Shown one piece after another: positions 1 to 8,324 of a DNA stretch of 64,000 bases. The notes below the pieces were generated by a model. It had not been told where the DNA came from, searched no databases, and saw only the letters and a list, made by a program, of their open reading frames with translations. Source of the DNA: Dokdonia sp. PRO95 (GTDB lineage Bacteria > Bacteroidota > Bacteroidia > Flavobacteriales > Flavobacteriaceae). Location: the NCBI RefSeq assembly GCF_000355805.1, contig NZ_CM001837.1:718409-782408 (forward strand), in the 5' to 3' direction. How positions within the stretch are numbered: position 1 is the first letter of the stretch; the number at the start of each line of letters is the position of its first letter. The translations under genes were made by a program, and so were the position numbers.

Positions 1-91
1 TACCTCATGAGTAGTATGCATAGTATACTTGTATTTCCCTAGCTTGGTTAACGTTTTATTTTCATTAATACTAACCAAAATTCTAATACAC

Positions 92-751
92 ATGAAAACA
101 TGTAAATTTCTAACCTTCCTTTTATTGGGCGGATTCATAATGCTAAGCTGCGGCGGTGAAACCAAGGGTACGCCTCACACAGATGACCACGATGAAGAAC
201 CTCTGGCTGTACCTAGCACCATAATTTCATTGCAAGAAGCAGAAGATATGTACCACAGGTTTGGGAACCAAAGAGTACCACTTATAGAAAAATCAGTAAA
301 CATCGATAAAGAAGGTGACTCTATTAAGCCGGAAGATGATCGTTATATACAAGCAACTCGCTCATTATCTATGGAGTACAAAGACCTTAAGGCATACCTA
401 GCTTTTATTGAGGAACAAGCAAAACTGGCAAATGATACTAAAATCTCAGGCTTACGTATTTATTTTTCTCAGTATAAGAAAGGTAAAAATGATGGCAGGG
501 CGACCGTTTTTTTAAACCCTATAATGGAGGCAGGACAAAAAGGAGACATTAGAGATGATGTAGCTTTTGCAATAAAAACAGACGGTAATAAAAGTACAGC
601 TGTACCTGTAGGGAAGCTTATTAAGATTCCATCTGAAAAATCTAATAGAGCAGACTTAACAATGCCCATACAGAATGGCGTACAGAGTTTAGCGGGGAAT
701 AGTTTGCCTTGGAATCCACCACCAAAAAATGATCCAGATGATTTTCAATAA
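92..751 (+). CDS. Hypothetical lipoprotein
   Basis: Product of 219 residues that I do not recognise. It opens with a lysine-containing start, a hydrophobic run and the lipobox-like LSC at about residues 16-18 (MLSCGG), so it is probably a lipidated exported protein. The start at 92 is chosen because that signal begins there; an upstream in-frame start at 29 would add a tail that does not suit a signal peptide. The mature part is hydrophilic with acidic stretches (TDDHDEE near the N-terminus, DPDD at the end) and no cysteine pattern or catalytic motif that I can name. It lies 16 bases before a seven-helix membrane protein on the same strand and may share its transcript. Lipoprotein call moderately sure; function unknown. 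Confidence 0.6.
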   Translation: MKTCKFLTFLLLGGFIMLSCGGETKGTPHTDDHDEEPLAVPSTIISLQEAEDMYHRFGNQRVPLIEKSVNIDKEGDSIKPEDDRYIQATRSLSMEYKDLKAYLAFIEEQAKLANDTKISGLRIYFSQYKKGKNDGRATVFLNPIMEAGQKGDIRDDVAFAIKTDGNKSTAVPVGKLIKIPSEKSNRADLTMPIQNGVQSLAGNSLPWNPPPKNDPDDFQ

Positions 752-767
752 AACTAAGCCGTTTTAA

Positions 768-1415
768 ATGTATGAAGAATTCAAAATTGCAGTAATAACA
801 TCTGAATATATAGCAGCAATATTTGCGGCTATATATTTCTATAAGTATCGGAATTCAAAACTCAAATTGCTACTAATTATAATGTGGTACATACCTATTA
901 ATGAGGTATTAGGTCAGTACTTATTTGCAAGAACTGAAACTGGATACCTACTTTACAATTTGTATCGCATCATAGTACCTGCAAGTTTTGTATATCTGAT
1001 TGGCACACAAATTTCAGATTCATTGAGAAAGAAAATTGTATTTGCACTTTCTGCTTTTTGTTTTCTCACTTTTTTGATAAGTATCTATTTTTCAAACCCA
1101 CTTAAACAATTCTCGAGAACTACTTTCACCATTTTTACAAGTGCTGTGTTAATTTCATTATTAATCTATTTCATAGAGTTATTAAATTCTGACAAAGTAT
1201 TAAATATGAGTAAAAATTTATTTCTATGGATTGCTCTCGGTTTTCTAATATTTTTTATTTCATTCCCTGTAATCTTACTCGCAAGAGAGTTTGTAAGTGA
1301 CGGAGATAAAATACATAGATCGTTAAATTATATTCAATTTACAGTGTCCATTTTATCATACCTCACTATTGCCTTTGGCTTCTATTATGGAAATAAGATA
1401 GAAATGGACAAGTAA
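768..1415 (+). CDS. Seven-helix membrane protein, paralog 1 of 3
   Basis: A 215-residue integral membrane protein with about seven hydrophobic segments (roughly residues 8-25, 33-50, 62-80, 90-107, 118-138, 150-172, 188-208). It is clearly paralogous to the products at 1452-2105 and 2396-3037. Shared features are an aromatic-KY element after helix 1 (YFYKYRNS here), a W followed by a conserved E in helix 2 (MWYIPINE), LFLWIALGFLIF in helix 6 and TIAFGFYYG at the end. I recognise no enzymatic motif. The three paralogs stand before a histidine kinase with no obvious sensory domain, so a role as sensory input is possible but is inference only. Confidence 0.75.
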   Translation: MYEEFKIAVITSEYIAAIFAAIYFYKYRNSKLKLLLIIMWYIPINEVLGQYLFARTETGYLLYNLYRIIVPASFVYLIGTQISDSLRKKIVFALSAFCFLTFLISIYFSNPLKQFSRTTFTIFTSAVLISLLIYFIELLNSDKVLNMSKNLFLWIALGFLIFFISFPVILLAREFVSDGDKIHRSLNYIQFTVSILSYLTIAFGFYYGNKIEMDK

Positions 1416-1451
1416 AACAGTCTTACTTAAAAACAACACACTGTACACCCT

Positions 1452-2105
1452 GTGGACTACCTAATATACATAGTGCTATTATTTGAGTTTGCTGCCGCAA
1501 TCTCTGCAACTGTATATTATAAAAAGTACAAGTCAACCCCATTAAAATGGATGCTACCGCTGTTATGGTATATCGCCATTAATGAGTTTGCTTGTCACAT
1601 ACTACTAGCACCCTATAGGTTTGAGATACTTTATAATTTTTACGAGGTTATCGTTTGTTTAGGCTTATTAATAATCACAAGATTGCATTTATCACATCAT
1701 ATACGCATCGCTATAGCAAATGTATTAATTGTAATAAGCGCTATCGCATTTACTATTACTGCGATTACTCAAGACCCTTTTAATGAATGGCCTGTATACT
1801 CATTTACGTTATCTACCATATTAATCATTATAGCACTCACGCTATACCTAATAGAGCAACTAAGAAGTAATAAAATTGGAGCATATAGCAGAGATATCTT
1901 TTTGTGGGTGAGTATTGGTTTTTTGATATTCCACATTTCATATCCCGTTATAATGTTTTCGAGATACTTTCTTGTTACGGATAGTGTTTTTCTATATGAG
2001 GCAATTTTTCTTATTCAATTCATTGCAGTAATTGCGTGTTATGGCACGATTGCATTTGGTTTTTATAGAGGAGTACATTCAGCAACTTTAATAAGGCGTA
2101 CCTAA
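1452..2105 (+). CDS. Seven-helix membrane protein, paralog 2 of 3
   Basis: A 217-residue paralog of the preceding gene with the same seven-helix layout. Matching motifs are YYKKYKSTPLKW after helix 1, LLWYIAINEF in helix 2, DIFLWVSIGFLIF in helix 6 and TIAFGFYRG at the end. The start is a GTG at 1452, picked because the alignment with paralog 1 begins there and no ATG lies nearby. Its stop overlaps the next start (TAATG at 2103-2107), which suggests translational coupling with the 43-residue reading frame that follows. Function unknown. Confidence 0.72.
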   Translation: MDYLIYIVLLFEFAAAISATVYYKKYKSTPLKWMLPLLWYIAINEFACHILLAPYRFEILYNFYEVIVCLGLLIITRLHLSHHIRIAIANVLIVISAIAFTITAITQDPFNEWPVYSFTLSTILIIIALTLYLIEQLRSNKIGAYSRDIFLWVSIGFLIFHISYPVIMFSRYFLVTDSVFLYEAIFLIQFIAVIACYGTIAFGFYRGVHSATLIRRT

Positions 2106-2236
2106 TGATTAAGGAAGAAGTTCTTGTCATATGGCTGGTCTGTGCGACCATTTTGTTTCTACTTTTTTTAGTGGCGACTCTATTTTGTGCGATTGCTCTG
2201 TATTATCGTTTTGATAACAAGCCGCGAGTGCCGTAA
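2105..2236 (+). CDS. Small single-helix membrane peptide
   Basis: A 43-codon reading frame starting in the TAATG overlap with the previous gene. The peptide begins MIKEEVLVIWLVCATILFLL, continues hydrophobic to about residue 33, and ends with a charged tail (YYRFDNKPRVP). This is a credible single-span membrane protein with a cytoplasmic basic end. Support is the start-stop overlap, the membrane-like composition and its place between two 7TM paralogs. There is no recognised family, and chance remains possible for so short a frame. Confidence 0.5.
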   Translation: MIKEEVLVIWLVCATILFLLFLVATLFCAIALYYRFDNKPRVP

Positions 2237-2282
2237 ATACAGTTTTCTCTTAATTTAATATGAAATTTTAGTGTCGAGTACA

Positions 2283-2297
2283 CTTTCGCGAAAGCGT
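2283..2297. repeat. Palindromic repeat, intergenic copy
   Basis: CTTTCGCGAAAG followed by CGT: the perfect 12-base centre of the window-wide palindrome, with only the right flank of the 20-base form kept. It lies between the 43-residue peptide gene and the third 7TM paralog. Confidence 0.85.
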
Positions 2298-2395
2298 AAC
2301 ACACCACACCACGAGTATAATATTTTACAAGTTCACTCTTTATAATTTATTACCTTACAGCACTAACTTAAAGAAACCCCTACTTGAGTACTCTA

Positions 2396-3037
2396 ATGTA
2401 TATCTCAGAAATTATAGTGGCACTTGTGGCAACTATCTACTTTTCTAAGTACAAACACCTCCCTATAAAAACCATACTGTATATTCTCTGGGTTGCGGTC
2501 ATTACTGAGAGTATGGCTAAAATATACTCACACTACTACCACAATAATCACTGGGCATATAACCTTTATGCATTCTTGTTTTACATCTTGTTTTATAAAA
2601 TGGTGTATGATCATATAGAAAACACGACTCGAAAACGCATTGTAAAGTGGTTATCTACAGTGATGATTATAGCCATTATTATTAGAGCCTTTACAGTGCC
2701 TGTGGTCACTCACTATATGAGTATCATCTATAATATTGCCATGGTTTTATTGGTCGTTTTATTAATGTACTATGCCATAGACCGCCTTAAGAGCGATGCA
2801 CCGCTTAGGCTTAAAAACCAACTTGAACTCTTTGTGTTTGCTGGGTACTTATTATTTGGAATCACCTTTATCCCATTAGCTCCATTTGTGGTAGGCCAAC
2901 TGGATTTTCAGTATTCACGAGAGGTATTAAGCACCTTACGAGCAGTACAGACATTTTCTCTTGTAGTAACTAATATTATTTTAGTGTTTGGATTTATATG
3001 GACAGACCCTAAGAAAGTAAGTGCTTACGAAATGTAG
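2396..3037 (+). CDS. Seven-helix membrane protein, paralog 3 of 3
   Basis: A 213-residue membrane protein, the most divergent of the three 7TM paralogs. The element after helix 1 reads YFSKYKHLPIKT, helix 2 reads ILWVAVITES, and the last helix ends in NIILVFGFIW. I prefer the ATG at 2396; a TTG at 2384 would add four residues. It is separated from paralog 2 by about 290 bases that hold the 43-codon frame and one palindromic repeat, and from the kinase gene by 133 bases that hold a full 20-base palindrome. Function unknown. Link to the two-component pair downstream rests on position only. Confidence 0.7.
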   Translation: MYISEIIVALVATIYFSKYKHLPIKTILYILWVAVITESMAKIYSHYYHNNHWAYNLYAFLFYILFYKMVYDHIENTTRKRIVKWLSTVMIIAIIIRAFTVPVVTHYMSIIYNIAMVLLVVLLMYYAIDRLKSDAPLRLKNQLELFVFAGYLLFGITFIPLAPFVVGQLDFQYSREVLSTLRAVQTFSLVVTNIILVFGFIWTDPKKVSAYEM

Positions 3038-3047
3038 TTGTTTATAG

Positions 3048-3067
3048 TACGCTTTCGCGAAAGCGTA
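3048..3067. repeat. Palindromic repeat, full 20-base form
   Basis: A perfect copy of TACGCTTTCGCGAAAGCGTA between the third 7TM gene and the histidine kinase gene, 10 bases after the stop codon. It can fold into a hairpin in RNA, but no T-run follows, so it does not look like an intrinsic terminator. Confidence 0.95.
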
Positions 3068-3170
3068 TTCTTAAAACCATTAAACCTTGACTTTGGGGTA
3101 AATGCCCTATGGGTAATCAATATCAAAATAAGTACCTTCAACATTCATTATAATTACTCCAATCCAAATT

Positions 3171-3956
3171 ATGCTTCTTATCCAAAATCAAGATAATGGC
3201 ACACTATTTATAGTCCTAGTGGCTATTACCATATTACTATTGCTTCTAGTTGTTGTTGTAGTGCTCTTCTCTGTATTTATGAAACGTAAGAACACCTTAC
3301 TCTTAGAACAGGAGAAAACAAAGAAAAAGTTTGAAAAAGAAATTGCAGAGACGCAGATAGAAATACGTGAAGAGACACTACGTAATATAAGCTGGGAGCT
3401 CCATGATAACATAGGGCAGCTACTTACGCTAGCCAAAATACAAACTCAAAATTGTGGTGGTAGTCAGCAAGATCTTGACGAGGCAGCAGCTACTATAGGC
3501 AAAGGTCTTACAGAAATAAGAGCACTCTCTAAGCTCATAAATCCAGAGGCACTAAAAAATATGTCCCTTCCAGAAGCTTTAAACTTAGAGTTAGAACGCT
3601 TTAACAGAATGGCGTATCTAAAACCATCTCTCAAAATTACAGGAACCCCAATTACTATAGATAAAAAGATTGAGACCATCATCTTTAGAATCTTACAAGA
3701 GTTTTTTACAAACACCATCAAGCACTCCAAAGCAACTAACCTTGACGTTAACCTACTCTATAAATCTGATACACTGCATGTCACTATAAAAGATAATGGC
3801 GTAGGCTTTAACTACGATCAAGCAAGAGCAAAAAACGGCATAGGGCTCACTAATATTGAAACCCGTACAAAACTTATAGGCGCAACAATAGACTATAAAT
3901 CAAACGTAGGCGAGGCCACAACGCTATCGCTTACTTACAAACCACAACCACAATGA
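3171..3956 (+). CDS. Sensor histidine kinase, NarL/HisKA_3 class
   Basis: A 261-residue membrane kinase that should autophosphorylate and pass phosphate to the regulator encoded next. One transmembrane segment spans about residues 11-37, followed by a charged coiled-coil linker. The dimerisation box ISWELHDNIGQLL carries the phospho-accepting histidine at about residue 78, as in the HisKA_3 family. The ATPase domain shows the N box (EFFTNTIKHSKA), G1 (DNGVGF) and G2 (NGIGLTNIETR). There is almost no extracytoplasmic sensor, so the stimulus may come through another protein, perhaps the adjacent 7TM paralogs (inference). It overlaps the regulator gene by 4 bases (ATGA). Confidence 0.9.
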   Translation: MLLIQNQDNGTLFIVLVAITILLLLLVVVVVLFSVFMKRKNTLLLEQEKTKKKFEKEIAETQIEIREETLRNISWELHDNIGQLLTLAKIQTQNCGGSQQDLDEAAATIGKGLTEIRALSKLINPEALKNMSLPEALNLELERFNRMAYLKPSLKITGTPITIDKKIETIIFRILQEFFTNTIKHSKATNLDVNLLYKSDTLHVTIKDNGVGFNYDQARAKNGIGLTNIETRTKLIGATIDYKSNVGEATTLSLTYKPQPQ

Positions 3957-4582
3957 AAACTATCGTTATTGTAGATGACCACACCTTATTAAGCCAGGCA
4001 ATAAGCGGCCTAGTGAATTCTTTTGAAAATTTTAAAGTACTCTACACTTGTAAAAATGGTCAAGAACTTCTGGATAATCTTCGTTTTGAAAACAAGCGCC
4101 CAGACATCATCTTGATGGATGTAAACATGCCTATAATGGACGGTATAGAAGCTACCACACAGGTAAAAGAGCTCTACCCTACTATTCTCATACTCGCGCT
4201 CTCTGTAGAAGAGGATGACCACACTATCTTACAAATGATACGCGCTGGCGCAAAAGGATATTTACTTAAAGACACAGAAAAAAAGACACTTGAAAATGCT
4301 CTCAACGAACTTGCAGTAAACGGTTATTATCACACAAATACGGTAAGCCAGCTCCTTGTAAAAAGTCTAAATGGTAACAACAAAGATGCATTGCGAGATC
4401 GAGAGATCGAATTTATAAAACACGCTTGTACAGAGATGACCTATAACGAGATTGCAGATGTTATGTTTTTAAGTCCAAAAACTGTACAAGGATATCGTGA
4501 TAGCGTATTCTCAAAACTCAACTTAAAAAACAGGACTGGCTTAGTGATTTATGCACTTAAAAATGGGCTATTTAGACCCTAA
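3953..4582 (+). CDS. Response regulator, NarL/LuxR family
   Basis: A 209-residue transcription regulator, cognate partner of the kinase that it overlaps by 4 bases. The receiver domain (about 1-120) shows the acidic pair VDDH near residue 8, phospho-acceptor Asp56 in ILMDVNMPIMDG, a Ser at 84 and the conserved lysine in YLLKDTEK (about 106). The C-terminal LuxR-type helix-turn-helix contains EIADVMFLSPKTVQGYRDSV followed by FSKLNLKNRTGL. Full length for the family. Targets cannot be read from the sequence; autoregulation of the 7TM/kinase locus would be a reasonable first guess. Confidence 0.93.
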   Translation: MKTIVIVDDHTLLSQAISGLVNSFENFKVLYTCKNGQELLDNLRFENKRPDIILMDVNMPIMDGIEATTQVKELYPTILILALSVEEDDHTILQMIRAGAKGYLLKDTEKKTLENALNELAVNGYYHTNTVSQLLVKSLNGNNKDALRDREIEFIKHACTEMTYNEIADVMFLSPKTVQGYRDSVFSKLNLKNRTGLVIYALKNGLFRP

Positions 4583-4599
4583 TAAGGTGAAAATATAGA

Positions 4600-4944
4600 T
4601 TAAGTTAAACTAGCCACTGCTTTGAGTACTTCCTCTAGCTTACGCACATCAATGTCCTCTGGAGCATGATATCTAAGCGAGCGTAATTGCTTGCGGCCTT
4701 CTCCAGCGATTAATACATCATCAAAGCCCCGTATGAGTATCCCCTTAGGAAAGCCGACATCTACAAATGTCTTTCTGAAATTTAAAAAGCAGAACATCTT
4801 ACCCTTTAAGCTATAAAACGGCAAATGCCATTTATAACTTTCCTCTACGTCAGGAACGGTATGCTTAATTACAGCTTGTAGCTCCATAAGCATAGAACGC
4901 CAAGGCTCTGGTTTAGCGAGGATGTATTCTTCGGCTGGGTTCAT
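4600..4944 (-). CDS. DUF1801 domain protein
   Basis: A 114-residue soluble protein of the DUF1801 (YdhG-like) family. Recognisable features are the N-terminal MNPAEEYILAKPEPWR, the W-containing YKWHLPFYSL stretch and the FLNFRKTFVDVGFPKG core. The biochemical role of the family is not established. It is convergent with the response regulator gene (18 bases apart) and divergent from the next gene. Confidence 0.75.
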   Translation of the reverse strand: MNPAEEYILAKPEPWRSMLMELQAVIKHTVPDVEESYKWHLPFYSLKGKMFCFLNFRKTFVDVGFPKGILIRGFDDVLIAGEGRKQLRSLRYHAPEDIDVRKLEEVLKAVASLT

Positions 4945-4981
4945 TGTTTTGTTTTATATTTAGTTTTTAAAACTAAAGATC

Positions 4982-5962
4982 TTGAAAATAAAACATTTAG
5001 CAATCGCATTTCTTTTTTTCTCACTCCTTGCAAACAGTCAGACAATTGAAGAACTAGAACAGCAGGTTAGCACTTATCCAAAAACACTAAATACCATTGA
5101 AGACATTGCTTATAGAATCCACAATGACTTTAACTCAAAAGAACTACAAGCAAGAGCTGTCTACACTTGGATTAGTAAGAATATCGCATATGATTTAAGC
5201 AGGTATTACAGCATTAGATCTTCTCCATTAATGATATATCGTTCGCCAAAAGAACAAGCGAGACAATTGAGAAACTTAGAGAGGCAAAGAATCACTAAAA
5301 CTCTAAAAAGCAAAAAAGGAATTTGCGCTGATTATGCATCATTATTTGTTGCGATTTGCGAAAAATTAGAAATTCCCGCTAAAAAAATTAGTGGTTATTC
5401 AAAACTAAATCCAAATTTTATTGGGGCAGGTCCTGGCATGAAAGATCATGTATGGAACGCTGTATACTTGGATGAGGAGTGGCACTTGGTAGATACTACG
5501 TGGGGAGCTGGCTATGAAGTAGAGTATAAAACGAAATGGGAATTCAATTTTTCAAATAAATTTTATAAAGCTCCACCAGAGGTTTTTATTCAGCACCACT
5601 ACCCTGGAAATCCAACCTGGCAATTACTCGAAAAACCAATATCAAAAAAAACATTTTTCTCAAAACCAGTATTTTACACCTACTACAGCTCATCAGATAT
5701 TCATCTAGCTGATGATCACGAAGGTATTTTAACAGAATATAAAAATGACACTTATCTAATTTATTTTGATAAGCTCCCAAAAGGAAAGGAAATTTATTAC
5801 CAAAATGCATCATTTAAATTTGCTAAAAAGCTTTTTATCCATAGAAAAAACAACAAATTGGTAGCAAAAGTTAAAGTCAAAAATCCCAGCCAACCTTTTC
5901 TTACACTCTTTACTGATAACAAAGCAATTGTAAATTTTAAATTAGAAAGGGCATCTCAATAA
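4982..5962 (+). CDS. Exported transglutaminase-like protein
   Basis: A 326-residue protein with a signal peptide (KIKHLAIAFLFFSLLANSQ) and a transglutaminase-like cysteine-protease fold. The apparent triad is Cys115 in KKGICADYASLF, His156 in DHVWNAVYL and Asp171 in EWHLVDTTWGAG, the usual spacing of the transglut_core family. Such proteins cleave or cross-link peptide bonds, and the actual substrate is unknown. The start codon is a TTG at 4982, chosen because the signal peptide begins immediately there and no ATG is available. The C-terminal half (about 200-326) is beta-rich and unrecognised. It is monocistronic by appearance. Confidence 0.8.
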   Translation: MKIKHLAIAFLFFSLLANSQTIEELEQQVSTYPKTLNTIEDIAYRIHNDFNSKELQARAVYTWISKNIAYDLSRYYSIRSSPLMIYRSPKEQARQLRNLERQRITKTLKSKKGICADYASLFVAICEKLEIPAKKISGYSKLNPNFIGAGPGMKDHVWNAVYLDEEWHLVDTTWGAGYEVEYKTKWEFNFSNKFYKAPPEVFIQHHYPGNPTWQLLEKPISKKTFFSKPVFYTYYSSSDIHLADDHEGILTEYKNDTYLIYFDKLPKGKEIYYQNASFKFAKKLFIHRKNNKLVAKVKVKNPSQPFLTLFTDNKAIVNFKLERASQ

Positions 5963-6024
5963 ATATAGATGCTATTTTAAATCATTATCTTCCTACTCTG
6001 ATTCACCATACATTCTTCTTTTTT

Positions 6025-7836
6025 ATGATTGACTTATCTGGCTTAGATATTGCCATTATTATTGCTCTTTTTGTAATTATTTTGGGCGTAGGTTTTTACG
6101 TAGGCAAAAGCGCAGGAAAAAACACTACACAATACTTTCTATCGGGTCGTAATATGCCGTGGTGGCTTTTAGGGCTTTCTATGGTCGCTACTACCTTTTC
6201 CACAGACACGCCTAATCTGGTTACAGATATTGTGCGTACTAACGGTGTCTCAGGTAATTGGGTATGGTGGGCATTTCTCGTTACTGGATTACTAACGGTA
6301 TTTGTCTATGCAAAACTATGGCGTAAGTCTGAGGTAAAAACAGATATTGAGTTCTATGAGCTGCGTTATGGTGGTGCTCCTGCTCGTTTTTTACGAGGAT
6401 TCAGAGCGATTTATTTAGGTATTGTTTTTAACGTACTGGCTATGGCGGGTGTTACACTAGCTGCCATAAAAATAGGCGAAGTGATGCTAGGTCTCGACCC
6501 AGTAACAACGGTGATAGTTGCTGGAGTGATTACCGTTGTCTTTAGTGCCATAGGCGGCTTTAAAGGAGTGGTTTATACAGATTTTATATTATTCTTTGTT
6601 GCAATTGCAGGAGCATTTGGTGCTGCATATTACATCGTAGGTATGCCAGAAATAGGCGGGCTAGAAGCATTAATTTCTCATGAAAATGTAAAAGATAAAA
6701 TCAATCTCCTTCCAGATTTTAACGATACAGAGATGCTTATTACACTTCTCATCATCCCGCTAGCGGTACAATGGTGGAGTTCTTGGTATCCAGGTTCTGA
6801 GCCTGGAGGTGGTGGATATGTGGCGCAACGTATGCTTGCTGCCAAGGATGAAAACCACGCCATAGGAGCAACCTTTTTCTATAACATCATGCACTACGCA
6901 TTACGCCCATGGCCGTGGATTCTGGTTGCACTTGCTTCTCTTATTATCTTTCCAGACCTAGCAAGTATTCAAGAGGCTTTCCCAAATATATCTGAAGATA
7001 AACTAGGACAAGATCTAGCATACTCTGCCATGCTTACCATGTTACCTAGCGGGTTGTTAGGCCTCGTGCTCGCATCACTATCTGCCGCATATATGAGTAC
7101 CATAAGTACGCACCTCAACTGGGGAGCATCTTACGTGGTTAATGATGTTTATGCACAACAAATTAAACCTGACGCCACCGAAAAGGAACTCGTTGCTGTA
7201 GGTCGTATTACCACGGTAATTCTAATGGTGATAAGCGCACTCATTGCCTTGGCACTTACAAATGCGCTACAACTCTTTAATATCATACTGATGTTTGGTG
7301 CAGGTACGGGACTCATATTTATACTAAGATGGTTCTGGTGGCGCATTAATGCGTGGACAGAGATAAGCGCCATGCTTGCCTCTGGTGTAATTTCTATCCT
7401 CATAGAATTTACTTCACTGGGTGAAACACTCTTTGGAGCTAGTGGGATGTTACCAGCGTATGCCAAGTTTCCTTTTGTGGTTTTTAGCTCAACGCTTATT
7501 TGGCTTATTGTTACTTATCTCACACAACCAGAAACTAAAGAAACACTTTATGCGTTCTATAAAAAAACACAACCTGGAGGCCCAGGATGGAAAAAAATTA
7601 TAATAAAAGCAAACCAAGAACAAGTAAACATTATAAAAACTACAGAAAACTGGAGTGTACCTATGGGTATTGTCGCAATGCTGCTGGGATGTGTATTAAT
7701 TTACGGAACGTTATTTACCACCGGTTACTTCATTTATGGCCAACTGACTAATGCACTTATTGGATTGAGCATTTGCGTTGTATCTGCAGGACTACTACTC
7801 AGTGTTTGGAAAAAAATAAAAGGAAAAGTACTATAA
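6025..7836 (+). CDS. Sodium:solute symporter (SSS family)
   Basis: A 603-residue polytopic membrane transporter of the SSS family with about 14-15 helices. Typical landmarks are the first helix followed by a GRNMPWWLLGLSMVATTFST motif, WVWWAFLVTG, and a sugar-transporter-like GGFKGVVYTDFILFF segment. Substrate cannot be read from sequence; sugars, amino acids or organic acids are all possible. Sodium coupling would suit a marine cell with an Nqr pump, which is encoded elsewhere in this window. Its stop overlaps the start of the next gene (TAATG). Confidence 0.9.
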   Translation: MIDLSGLDIAIIIALFVIILGVGFYVGKSAGKNTTQYFLSGRNMPWWLLGLSMVATTFSTDTPNLVTDIVRTNGVSGNWVWWAFLVTGLLTVFVYAKLWRKSEVKTDIEFYELRYGGAPARFLRGFRAIYLGIVFNVLAMAGVTLAAIKIGEVMLGLDPVTTVIVAGVITVVFSAIGGFKGVVYTDFILFFVAIAGAFGAAYYIVGMPEIGGLEALISHENVKDKINLLPDFNDTEMLITLLIIPLAVQWWSSWYPGSEPGGGGYVAQRMLAAKDENHAIGATFFYNIMHYALRPWPWILVALASLIIFPDLASIQEAFPNISEDKLGQDLAYSAMLTMLPSGLLGLVLASLSAAYMSTISTHLNWGASYVVNDVYAQQIKPDATEKELVAVGRITTVILMVISALIALALTNALQLFNIILMFGAGTGLIFILRWFWWRINAWTEISAMLASGVISILIEFTSLGETLFGASGMLPAYAKFPFVVFSSTLIWLIVTYLTQPETKETLYAFYKKTQPGGPGWKKIIIKANQEQVNIIKTTENWSVPMGIVAMLLGCVLIYGTLFTTGYFIYGQLTNALIGLSICVVSAGLLLSVWKKIKGKVL

Positions 7837-8321
7837 TGAGACTATCAATATTTATCACCATTTTGTGTTTGAGCTTAGGGCTTCAAGCACAAGAAACTAC
7901 AGAGACATATCAAAAAGCTGTCGATTTAATTAAAAAAACGCCTGAATTTAAACAGACGGGAGCCACTGCAATTGCAGCATCGGCAGGGACCGTAAGTTTT
8001 ACAAATCAAGCTTATGCATTCTGGCTAGATGGTATGGACACTCGTTTTGCAGATAAGGATTTTGAGAACTTCTTTGGTGATTTATATCAACCAATTGAGA
8101 TTCCTGCTTTTAAAAAAGTACGAGATAAAAGAAGATCACGCTACCATCTTTATGTTTCTGAAACCGAGAATGATATGTTTGTGATAGAAATGCTTTCGCG
8201 AAAGCGTAAACGTACCGCAAAGTATCCTACGTTTTATCAAGGAGGAAGTACGTCGTTTCTATTTGAAAAAACAGCAACAGGCGTTCGACTTGTTGAGACA
8301 CTAACATTGCAGAATAATTAG
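7836..8321 (+). CDS. Exported hypothetical protein
   Basis: A 161-residue protein with a clear signal peptide (MRLSIFITILCLSLGLQAQ) and no family that I recognise. The start is the ATG in the TAATG overlap with the symporter gene, preferred over an upstream in-frame ATG that would remove the signal peptide from the N-terminus. It contains a palindromic repeat core at 8194-8203, read in a frame that gives MLSRKRKR, a very basic patch unlike the rest of the protein. It sits 3 bases before glutaminase and is presumably cotranscribed. Confidence 0.65.
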   Translation: MRLSIFITILCLSLGLQAQETTETYQKAVDLIKKTPEFKQTGATAIAASAGTVSFTNQAYAFWLDGMDTRFADKDFENFFGDLYQPIEIPAFKKVRDKRRSRYHLYVSETENDMFVIEMLSRKRKRTAKYPTFYQGGSTSFLFEKTATGVRLVETLTLQNN

Positions 8322-8324
8322 AGA

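Noticed and set aside
2283-3067. CRISPR-like array from repeated palindromes
   Set aside because: Copies are irregularly spaced, often inside genes and without spacers or cas genes.
3048-3067. Palindromes as intrinsic terminators
   Set aside because: No T-run follows most copies and many lie inside genes or operons.
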